The notes under the pieces: generated by a model
What the model saw: only the letters and a program-made list of their open reading frames with translations
What the model was told of the DNA's origin: nothing
The model's database searches: none
NCBI GenBank assembly: GCA_045534775.1
Contig: JAZSKI010000065.1
Coordinates: 1-30,881 of the forward strand
Origin: JAZOTK01 sp045534775
GTDB lineage: Bacteria; Bacillota; Clostridia; RUG12999
Length of the DNA: 30,881 nucleotides
Direction: 5' to 3'
Translations under genes and position numbers: made by a program
In this document: positions 1 through 6,816 of the stretch, piece by piece
Numbering within the stretch: position 1 is the stretch's first letter
How the letters are laid out: each line of letters starts with the position of its first letter

Positions 1-1
1 C

Positions 2-631
2 GAAGAAATTGCCGCAAGAGTTGCTCAAATAAAGGGCGCTATAGAAGTAACGACAAGCGATTTCGATAAAGAAAAGCTCCAAGAAAGACTTGCAAAGCTT
101 GCGGGCGGCGTGGCAGTAATCAAGGTTGGTGCGGCTACAGAAACCGAAATGAAGGAAATGAAGCTTAGAATTGAAGATGCTCTTGCGGCAACCCGTGCGG
201 CTGTTGAAGAGGGTATAGTAGCAGGTGGCGGCACAGCCTTTATAAATGCTATTGACAGCGTTAAAGCTCTCCTTGATACAACAACGGGCGATGAAAAAAC
301 AGGTGTGGCTCTTGTGGCAAAAGCTCTTGAAGAACCTGTAAGACAGATAGCTCAAAACGCCGGTGTTGATGGCTCTGTTATAGTAGAGACAATTAAAAAA
401 TCGGGCAAAATCGGTTACGGCTACAATGCTCTCACCGAAGAATATGCCAATATGATTGAAACAGGTATCGTAGACCCCACAAAGGTTACAAGAAGCGCCC
501 TTCAGAATGCTTCATCAGTAGCGGCGATGGTACTTACAACAGAAAGCCTTGTTGCTGATATTCCCGAAGAGAATGCACCCAACCCCGCAGCAATGGCAGG
601 CGGTATGGGCGGCGGTATGGGAATGTATTAA
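2..631 (+). CDS. groEL: Chaperonin GroEL, C-terminal part (cut by window start)
   Basis: This is the last 209 codons of the 60-kDa chaperonin (Hsp60), the ATP-driven cytoplasmic double-ring folding machine that works with GroES. The frame is open from base 2, so the gene begins outside the window; about 40% of a usual 540-residue GroEL is present. The stretch LQERLAKLAGGVAVIKVG is a hallmark of the family. The equatorial-domain segment ATRAAVEEGIVAGGG follows, and the protein ends in the typical Gly/Met tail (GGMGGGMGMY). GroES would be expected just upstream but cannot be seen. A strong terminator begins 10 bases after the stop, so groEL ends its transcript here. Identification is very secure; only the N-terminal part is missing. 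Confidence 0.98.
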   Translation, partial: EEIAARVAQIKGAIEVTTSDFDKEKLQERLAKLAGGVAVIKVGAATETEMKEMKLRIEDALAATRAAVEEGIVAGGGTAFINAIDSVKALLDTTTGDEKTGVALVAKALEEPVRQIAQNAGVDGSVIVETIKKSGKIGYGYNALTEEYANMIETGIVDPTKVTRSALQNASSVAAMVLTTESLVADIPEENAPNPAAMAGGMGGGMGMY

Positions 632-641
632 GATTTGCCCT

Positions 642-673
642 AAAGGAACCGAAAATTTTCGGTTCCTTTTTTT
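642..673 (+). terminator. Intrinsic terminator of groEL
   Basis: A perfect 28-base inverted repeat (left arm AAAGGAACCGAAAA, 642-655; right arm TTTTCGGTTCCTTT, 656-669) runs straight into more T residues. This is a classic Rho-independent terminator directly after the groEL stop codon. The A/T-rich flanks would also let it act on the opposite strand. Confidence 0.93.
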
Positions 674-684
674 ATAAGTTTTAC

Positions 685-713
685 TTGACAATATTCGCCA
701 ATTGTGATACAAT
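685..713 (+). promoter_or_regulatory. SigA-type promoter of the mannosidase-HAD operon, with overlapping inverted repeat
   Basis: TTGACA (685-690), a 17-base spacer and TACAAT (708-713) form a near-consensus housekeeping promoter. A small inverted repeat AATTGT-gat-ACAATT (700-714) covers the -10 box, where a repressor site could lie; that role is inference. The predicted transcript start near 720 leaves too little leader for a start at ATG 729, which supports the TTG start at 747. Confidence 0.8.
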
Positions 714-746
714 TTATTGTAGAATATTATGTATGGGGTGATAAGT

Positions 747-3482
747 TTGAAAAAGGCACACATAGTAACTCATACTCATTGGGACAGAGAATGGCGTTAT
801 CCTATTTGGGAAAACAGACAGTATCTGGTTGATATGGTAGATGAGTTGCTGGAAATTTTAGACACACAGCCTGAGTATTCCTGCTTCCTTATGGATGGTC
901 AGTCGGTAATAATTGAGGATTATCTCGAAATGAAACCCGAAAACCGTGAAAAGGTTGAAGGATATATTAAATCAGGTAAAATTGATGTAGGTCCCTGGTA
1001 CACGTTGCCTGACCTTTATCCGGTATGCGGTGAGAGTTTGGTGAGAAACCTTTTAAAGGGCGACAGACTTTCTAAAAAACTCGGCAGAAGGCTTAATGTA
1101 GCACACGAATCCTTTGGCTGGGGTCAAACAGCACAGTTCCCGCAGATTTATAAAGGCTTTGGTTTGGATTTTGTAGTAGTTGCGAAAAATGTAGCTAAAA
1201 ATAGATGTCCTAACTGCGAATTTTTGTGGGAAGCGCCCGATGGCACGCAGGTATATGCAACACGACTTGGCGAGCATGCAAGAGCTAACTTCTTTATGAA
1301 CGCTTTTCTTGCTATAACTACCGATAAAGACTACAACTCGGATGAATATTATATGAAGCTGGGTAAGGATGGTCAGGTTTATCACGAGGCAGACGAGAAA
1401 GGCTTCTGGGAAGATTATTTCGTAATTGCCGATAACGGATTAATCCACGATAACAGGCTGAAGGATGCAGTAAGACTTGCATGGGCTTCTATGGATGAAA
1501 CCGTAACAGAAGATATGAGAATACTCATGAACGGCTCAGACTCATCAACAGCACAGCCTCAGCTGGTTGAGATAATCAAACGTGCTCAGGAACTGTTCCC
1601 TGAAATTGAGCTTAAGCTCTCAACTCTTGAGGAATATGTTGACGATTTTAAGAAAATCGTAGACGATGCAAAGCTTAAGGTTATAAAAGGTGAGCTTCGT
1701 GACGGTCCCGCTTTCAAATGCAGTGCAAATGCACTTTCCACAAGACCGAAAATTAAAATCCTTAACAAAAAGACGGAAAATGCTATCTTCAAGACAGCAG
1801 AACCTCTTTCGTGTATGGCGGATAACGAAAACAGAACCTTTATTGACAAGGCTGTAGATTATCTCCTTTTGTCACATCCTCACGACAGCGTAAACGGTGT
1901 TACTCAGGATAAGACTGCGGACGACACGGTTTACAGATTAAATCAGGCGTTGGAGCTTGCTGAAACCGTATCAAACACATCCTGCAAAACTATTGTTAAA
2001 AATATAGATTTCTCAAAATATGCCGATGAGGATATTTTGCTCGTTATGTTCAATACTCTCCCTTATGAGAGATGCGAAACAGTTAAGCTTTACATAGATT
2101 TCCCACAGGAAATGAATGTATGGGATTTTGATGTCTATGACGGTGATAAGAAGCTCACAAAGCAGATTATTTCAAGAAAAGAGGTTGTTTCTCCGGTAGC
2201 TAACCTTCATACGAGACCTCTGCCTTATCTGATAGACAGATATGAGGTTGTAGTTGAAACAGGAGCACTTCCCGCAATGGGTTATAAAACTCTCAAGGTA
2301 GTAAAAACCAAGGAATTTAACCGTAAAACCGTATTCTGGCACGAAATGAGAAAATATAACGGTAACGAGCTTATTACAGGCGTAAATACTATGGAAAACG
2401 AATTTTTAAAGGTGGTAGTAGAAGGCAACGGCACAATTACCGTAACCGATAAAAATTCCGGAACAGCTTATTCAAACCTCAACTATTATGAGGATACGGG
2501 AGACCAGGGTGATTATTGGATTTATTATCCTCCTTATCACAACAAAACCTATAATTCTCTCGGCGCAAATGCGGATATCTGGTATGAAGAAAACGGTGAG
2601 CTTTCCGCTACTATTGCCGCTAAAATCACAATGACTCTGCCGGCCTATGCTATCGTAAATGAAAATATGATACACGGTGAAAGCAGAAGAAGTGACGAAA
2701 TGTGCGACATGGAAATCACTACATATTATACTCTCAAGAAGGACGCAAAGGCTGTAGAGGTTAAATCTGTTATAAACAACACAGCACGTGACCATAAAAT
2801 GCGTGTTGCTTTTGATACGGGCATTAAAACCGAATTTGCCGAAAGCGCAGGTCACTTCTATGTGGACAAACGTCCTACAGCTGTTCCTGAAGGTGAATAC
2901 TATCCCGAAATGCAGACTCTGCCCAAGGGCTATTTCACAACTCTCAAGGATAAGAAAAACGGCTTCTCCGTTATAGATAACGCAACCTGTGAGTATGAAG
3001 CAACAGAAGAAGGTAAGCTATATATTTCCCTCTTCAGAAGTGTCAGAAATATTATCTGTACAGAGTTCAGAAGTGCAGGTGCATTCCCCCACGAGGATGG
3101 CGGTCAGTCTCTCGGAATGTTGGAATTTAACTATTTGATTTATCCCTTCAGCAAGGACGAGACAGGCTTCTTAGCCGAAAGAATTTCTGCTCCTGTTAAA
3201 ACTGTTCAGACAACCAAAGGTAACGGTAAAAACAGCGACAGCATTTCTCTTATAGAGATACCGCAACCCCTTGTAATGACAGCGCTTAAAAAGTGTGAAG
3301 ACAAAGATAAATATATTATAAGAATGTATAATCCTACCGACAAGGCAGTTAAAGGCAAAATTAAAACCGCGTTCAAAAACCCCAAGCTGGTTAATATGAA
3401 CGAAGAAATCATCGGCGATTTTGACTTTGATAAAGTGGAATTCGGTAAATATCAAATTATTACGATAGAGGTGGAAAAATGA
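747..3482 (+). CDS. GH38 family alpha-mannosidase-like protein
   Basis: A protein of 911 residues with the layout of glycoside hydrolase family 38: an N-terminal zinc-binding catalytic barrel, then a long beta-sandwich C-terminal half. Visible motifs are HTHWDREW (zinc ligands about His11 and Asp13), GSD with Asp265 as a candidate acid/base, and SHPHDSVNGV (zinc ligand about His379). The family nucleophile and zinc-ligand Asp normally sits in a DSFG/DPFG motif; here the codon at 1107 is GAA, giving HESFG (Glu121). No signal peptide is seen, so it is probably cytoplasmic and acts on imported mannosides or mannosylglycerate-like compounds. The TTG start at 747 has GGGGTG six bases upstream; the earlier ATG at 729 has no ribosome binding site. 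It overlaps the next gene by four bases. Family is secure, substrate unknown. Confidence 0.88.
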   Translation: MKKAHIVTHTHWDREWRYPIWENRQYLVDMVDELLEILDTQPEYSCFLMDGQSVIIEDYLEMKPENREKVEGYIKSGKIDVGPWYTLPDLYPVCGESLVRNLLKGDRLSKKLGRRLNVAHESFGWGQTAQFPQIYKGFGLDFVVVAKNVAKNRCPNCEFLWEAPDGTQVYATRLGEHARANFFMNAFLAITTDKDYNSDEYYMKLGKDGQVYHEADEKGFWEDYFVIADNGLIHDNRLKDAVRLAWASMDETVTEDMRILMNGSDSSTAQPQLVEIIKRAQELFPEIELKLSTLEEYVDDFKKIVDDAKLKVIKGELRDGPAFKCSANALSTRPKIKILNKKTENAIFKTAEPLSCMADNENRTFIDKAVDYLLLSHPHDSVNGVTQDKTADDTVYRLNQALELAETVSNTSCKTIVKNIDFSKYADEDILLVMFNTLPYERCETVKLYIDFPQEMNVWDFDVYDGDKKLTKQIISRKEVVSPVANLHTRPLPYLIDRYEVVVETGALPAMGYKTLKVVKTKEFNRKTVFWHEMRKYNGNELITGVNTMENEFLKVVVEGNGTITVTDKNSGTAYSNLNYYEDTGDQGDYWIYYPPYHNKTYNSLGANADIWYEENGELSATIAAKITMTLPAYAIVNENMIHGESRRSDEMCDMEITTYYTLKKDAKAVEVKSVINNTARDHKMRVAFDTGIKTEFAESAGHFYVDKRPTAVPEGEYYPEMQTLPKGYFTTLKDKKNGFSVIDNATCEYEATEEGKLYISLFRSVRNIICTEFRSAGAFPHEDGGQSLGMLEFNYLIYPFSKDETGFLAERISAPVKTVQTTKGNGKNSDSISLIEIPQPLVMTALKKCEDKDKYIIRMYNPTDKAVKGKIKTAFKNPKLVNMNEEIIGDFDFDKVEFGKYQIITIEVEK

Positions 3483-4405
3483 ACGAAATTTTAAAAAGTG
3501 ATTTTTTTGAGGTGGGTCGTGATGGTGTTAAGAAAATTCTTACACCCGATGATAAGAAAATTGACATAGTTGAATTTGATGACAAAAAACTGTGTTATGT
3601 AAAAAGCGGTATGGGTTATCCTGCAATTTATCCTATGCACGAAACACATTTCGAGAAAAAGGCTGAGGCTATTCTTATGGACCTTGACGGCACCAGTGTT
3701 CACAGCGAAGAATTCTGGATGTGGGTAATCGAACAGACTACAGCAAGACTTATGGGAAATCCCAATTTCAAAAAAGAAGCTGAAGACGAACCCTTTATTT
3801 CAGGTCACTCCGTTTCCGAGCATTTGCAGTATATGATAGATAAATACTATAAAGAAGGCAACCTTGAGCTTGCAAGACAGTACTATTTTGAAATCGTAAA
3901 CCACGAAATGGCTGAAATTATGAAAGGCAGAGGCAAACAGGATGCTTTTACACCTGCTCCCGGTCTGAAAGAGTTTTTACTTGCAGTAAAAGGCGAGGGT
4001 ATAAAAATCGGTCTTGTAACCAGCGGTCTTTATGAAAAGGCTATGCCGGAAATAGTATCTGCTTTCCGTCAGCTTGATATGGGCGACCCCGTAGATTTCT
4101 ATGACAGCATTATAACAGCAGGTTATGCACTCAGAAAAGGTCAGACAGGTACTCTGGGTGAGCTTGCTCCCAAACCCCATCCGTGGCTTTATGCAGAAAC
4201 TGCAAGAGTAGGTCTCGGTATACCCTTTGAAAATCGTCACAAGGTTATCGGTATAGAAGATAGTAGTGCCGGCGTAGTATCAATTAAGCTGGCAGGCTTC
4301 TCCTGCGTAGGTATCTCAGGCGGTAATATCGAACGTGCCGGTATTGGCGATATGTGCGATTATAAGATTGATAATCTTATGGATATGCTTGATATAATTG
4401 TATAA
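3479..4405 (+). CDS. HAD-superfamily phosphatase/phosphomutase with an N-terminal extension
   Basis: A 308-residue haloacid-dehalogenase-type enzyme of the beta-phosphoglucomutase/phosphatase branch. Motif I is DLDGT with Asp68 (nucleophile) and Asp70, motif II has Thr181-Ser182 in LVTSG, motif III is Lys232 in PKPHP, and motif IV is GIEDSSAG with Glu260-Asp261. The helical cap lies between motifs I and II. The first 60 or so residues precede the HAD core and match nothing I recognise; ordinary pgmB-type proteins begin almost directly with motif I. Its ATG overlaps the TGA of the mannosidase gene (ATGA), which implies translational coupling. It may therefore dephosphorylate or isomerise a sugar phosphate released by that enzyme; this is inference. 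Catalytic residues look complete. Confidence 0.85.
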   Translation: MNEILKSDFFEVGRDGVKKILTPDDKKIDIVEFDDKKLCYVKSGMGYPAIYPMHETHFEKKAEAILMDLDGTSVHSEEFWMWVIEQTTARLMGNPNFKKEAEDEPFISGHSVSEHLQYMIDKYYKEGNLELARQYYFEIVNHEMAEIMKGRGKQDAFTPAPGLKEFLLAVKGEGIKIGLVTSGLYEKAMPEIVSAFRQLDMGDPVDFYDSIITAGYALRKGQTGTLGELAPKPHPWLYAETARVGLGIPFENRHKVIGIEDSSAGVVSIKLAGFSCVGISGGNIERAGIGDMCDYKIDNLMDMLDIIV

Positions 4406-4436
4406 CAGATAAAACCTTAAAAGGGAAATAGGGGAG

Positions 4437-4538
4437 ATAAAAAAGAAAATCCTTACAACCTTTTTGGCGTTGGTTATGTTATCGAACTGCCTGTCATTCG
4501 GGGCAATGGCAGAGGAAACACCGATTTTCCTGATTTGA
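4437..4538 (+). pseudogene. Relic of a secreted-protein gene (signal peptide fragment)
   Basis: Thirty-three codons encode a textbook Sec signal peptide: three lysines, a hydrophobic core (ILTTFLALVMLSNCL) and an Ala-x-Ala cleavage site (GAMA before EE). After seven more residues the frame stops at TGA 4536. The first codon is ATA, not a normal start, although a purine-rich AGGGGAG lies just upstream at 4430-4436. No homologous continuation is visible after the stop. The simplest reading is the decayed 5' end of a secreted-protein gene whose ATG has mutated and whose body has been deleted. Confidence 0.5.
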
Positions 4539-4594
4539 AATAATTTTTGATAACATTATATAAACTACCATTAAATAAGATTATATAAAATATC

Positions 4595-4635
4595 AAAAAT
4601 AGCCCTCGCCGGCTAAATTGCCTACGGCTATTTTT
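4595..4635. terminator. Terminator-like hairpin, likely bidirectional
   Basis: The arms AAAAATAGCC (4595-4604) and GGCTATTTTT (4626-4635) are perfectly complementary over 10 bases. The 21-base loop is GC-rich and can fold further (GCC/GGC pairs). The A-run before and T-run after make it a plausible terminator on both strands. It would end the mannosidase-HAD transcript before the nrdR promoter. Confidence 0.72.
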
Positions 4636-4685
4636 ATTGTAATCAATAAAAATAGTTTATCTGTAATTATTTTTTCAAAAACCCC

Positions 4686-4714
4686 TTGACGAATTTGATT
4701 AATTATATTAAAAT
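4686..4714 (+). promoter_or_regulatory. SigA-type promoter upstream of nrdR
   Basis: TTGACG (4686-4691), a 17-base spacer and TAAAAT (4709-4714) lie 40 bases before the nrdR start. It probably drives nrdR, the lipoprotein gene and pcrA, because the gaps between them are 17 and 12 bases. Confidence 0.75.
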
Positions 4715-4753
4715 AATATAATAGGGATATAATGTAGAATAGGAGTGGTTTAT

Positions 4754-5209
4754 ATGAAATGTCCATTTTGCGAACATACCGAAAGTAAAGTAATTGATAC
4801 AAGAACGACGGAGGAAGGGGTATCAATCCGCCGCCGCCGCGAGTGTCTTAAATGCGAAAAAAGATTTACAACCTATGAGCTGGTTGAAACAATGCCCATA
4901 ATGGTGGTAAAAAAGGATAAAAGCAGACAGAGCTTCGACCGTGACAAGCTACTAAACGGTCTTTTCAGGGCTTGCGTAAAACGCCCCGTTTCAACTGAAG
5001 AAATTGAAGGTATTGTAAGCCGAATCGAGCAAAAGTTGGCAAACTCTCTTGAACGCGAGATTTCATCAAGTCTTTTGGGCGATATGGTGCTTGAAGAGCT
5101 TGTGAATATTGATACGGTAGCTTATGTTAGATTTGCATCTGTTTATAAGGATTTTAAAGACCTGGATTCATTTATGTATGAGTTGGATACGATTCGTGAT
5201 AAAAAATAG
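4754..5209 (+). CDS. nrdR: Transcriptional repressor NrdR
   Basis: A 151-residue protein that represses ribonucleotide reductase operons according to the ATP/dATP level. The N-terminal zinc ribbon has the cysteine pairs Cys3/Cys6 (MKCPFC) and Cys31/Cys34 (CLKC), followed by the strongly basic IRRRREC segment and RFTTYE. The ATP-cone domain fills about residues 49-139 (VVKKDKSRQSFDRDKL onward). Length matches the family (about 150). The ATG at 4754 is chosen because family members begin MKCPFC and AGGAGTGG sits six bases before it; an in-frame GTG at 4745 lies inside that ribosome binding site. It is first in an apparent operon with a binding lipoprotein and pcrA. Ribonucleotide reductase genes, its usual targets, are not in the window. 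Confidence 0.97.
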   Translation: MKCPFCEHTESKVIDTRTTEEGVSIRRRRECLKCEKRFTTYELVETMPIMVVKKDKSRQSFDRDKLLNGLFRACVKRPVSTEEIEGIVSRIEQKLANSLEREISSSLLGDMVLEELVNIDTVAYVRFASVYKDFKDLDSFMYELDTIRDKK

Positions 5210-5226
5210 AATTAGGAGGTGCCGGA

Positions 5227-6804
5227 TTGTCGAAAAAAATTTATTCTTTTTTACTTGTTTTAATATTGATATTATGCGGTTGCAACAAGGTAAGCGAGAT
5301 TTTGCCGTATAGCGACGGCAATACTGCAGAAACGGTCCGCACATATCAGAATAAAGACAGTCTGACCATATTTGCAATACGTCCTGAAACCTTAAATCCT
5401 CTTTTGACAGATTTTTCCATTAACAGGACTATGTTGTCGCTGATTTTTGAGCCACTTTTTACTACAACTCAAAGCTTTGAAATAAACCCCAAGCTGGCTG
5501 AAAGCTATACCGTAGGCGAAAATGCTATGAGTCTGACGGTAAATTTACGGAGAGGCATCAAATGGCACGATGGTAGCGAATTTACCGCAAATGATGTAGA
5601 TTATACAGTTAAACATATATTGGAGATGAAGGAAGAGGCATATTGCTACAATTCTCTTTTAAATGTGGCAGGTGCAGGCGTAGTGGATAGATACACCTTC
5701 GAGTTTACCCTCCAAAACCCCGACTCGGGCTTTGTGGGATTGCTGGATTTTCCCATAATTAAAAACAATTCGGCAGAAACCCTTGCACTGTGCGGCGATG
5801 CGGTTGGTACAGGTATGTATAAATACAGCGGCGGAGAGGTATTTAAAAATATAATTCTTGAGAGAAACGAAGGCTGGTGGGGCGGAAGTATTAATATCCC
5901 TGCCATAGTTGCAGAGCTTATACCCGATACCGATTCTCTGTACAACGGCTTTAAAATGAACAGTATTGATGTTGCTGTGGCAGATAATGCAAGCGGAAGC
6001 AAATACGGTATTAATGAAAATGTTAAGTTTATAAACTCAAACACCAATTATTATACCTATCTTGCATTAAATCACAGAAATATTTTACTGAAAAACGGCG
6101 AGCTACGTAAAATAATGTATGAAATCCTGTCTACCGATAAAATTACTATGGATTTATTGCCCGGATATTCGGTTTTATGCAGTTCTCCCGTAAATCCGGC
6201 TTCGGTTTATACAATGCCCGTTGAAACAACCGAGAAGCCCGGTATTAAAGACCGTCTTAGGGAGCTGGGCTGTGGAATGGACGATCAGGGCTTAAGGAAA
6301 ATGGAGATTGACGGAAATGGCTATCTCCTTGATTTTAATTTGCTTATCTGCTCGGACAATCCCACAAGAATTATTGTGGGAGAATATATAAAATCTTCAC
6401 TAATGATGTACGGAATTTCGGTAAATATCGTAGGAAAGACCAAAGGCGAATATATTTCCGCGGCATATTCAGGTAACTACGATATGGTACTTTGTGAAAC
6501 AAAGCTGGGACTTAACCGCGATTTTGGTGCTGTTATGGCAACGGGCGGAAGTGTTAATATAGGAGGATATTCGTCATCTGCCACAGATGATGCACTTTAT
6601 CTTCTTAAAATAGCAAGAACCGATACTGAAGCCGCAGAAGCCTTTAAAAATATCCAAAACATTTTTGCGACGGATACCCCTCATATACCTCTTTATTTCT
6701 CACAAAATAAAATTATATACAACGAGGCGGCGGTTGAAAATGTCGTTGCAGGCGACATAGGCTATGAATACAGTAATATTAATCAATGGATTTTGAAGAA
6801 CTGA
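5227..6804 (+). CDS. ABC-type peptide/solute-binding lipoprotein (SBP family 5), orphan
   Basis: A 525-residue extracytoplasmic binding protein of the oligopeptide/dipeptide (OppA/DppA) type. A signal peptide with a lipobox (LCGC, Cys19) predicts lipid anchoring outside the membrane. Family hallmarks include the segments FEPLF, LAESYTV and IKWHDGSEFTANDVDYT in the first 120 residues, and a C-terminal region with HIPLYFSQN. It starts at TTG 5227 with an AGGAGGT six bases upstream. No permease or ATPase gene lies nearby; the neighbours are nrdR (17 bases before) and pcrA (12 bases after). It may serve a transporter encoded elsewhere or act as a sensor. Family assignment is secure; ligand and partner are unknown. 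Confidence 0.88.
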   Translation: MSKKIYSFLLVLILILCGCNKVSEILPYSDGNTAETVRTYQNKDSLTIFAIRPETLNPLLTDFSINRTMLSLIFEPLFTTTQSFEINPKLAESYTVGENAMSLTVNLRRGIKWHDGSEFTANDVDYTVKHILEMKEEAYCYNSLLNVAGAGVVDRYTFEFTLQNPDSGFVGLLDFPIIKNNSAETLALCGDAVGTGMYKYSGGEVFKNIILERNEGWWGGSINIPAIVAELIPDTDSLYNGFKMNSIDVAVADNASGSKYGINENVKFINSNTNYYTYLALNHRNILLKNGELRKIMYEILSTDKITMDLLPGYSVLCSSPVNPASVYTMPVETTEKPGIKDRLRELGCGMDDQGLRKMEIDGNGYLLDFNLLICSDNPTRIIVGEYIKSSLMMYGISVNIVGKTKGEYISAAYSGNYDMVLCETKLGLNRDFGAVMATGGSVNIGGYSSSATDDALYLLKIARTDTEAAEAFKNIQNIFATDTPHIPLYFSQNKIIYNEAAVENVVAGDIGYEYSNINQWILKN

Positions 6805-6816
6805 AAGGAATAAACC

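Larger units (their letters stand above)
4406..4744. other. Intergenic stretch between the HAD gene and nrdR
   Basis: This 339-base gap holds the signal-peptide relic (4437-4538), an AT-rich spacer, a terminator-like hairpin (4595-4635) and the nrdR promoter (4686-4714). I see no other gene, RNA or repeat in it. Confidence 0.7.

Noticed and set aside
729..746. ATG 729 as start of the mannosidase
   Set aside because: It lies only about 9 bases after the predicted transcript start and lacks a ribosome binding site; GGGGTG points to TTG 747.
5646..6047. Minus-strand open frame inside the lipoprotein gene
   Set aside because: It is a shadow of a well-supported coding frame and its hydrophobic look comes from the complementary codons.
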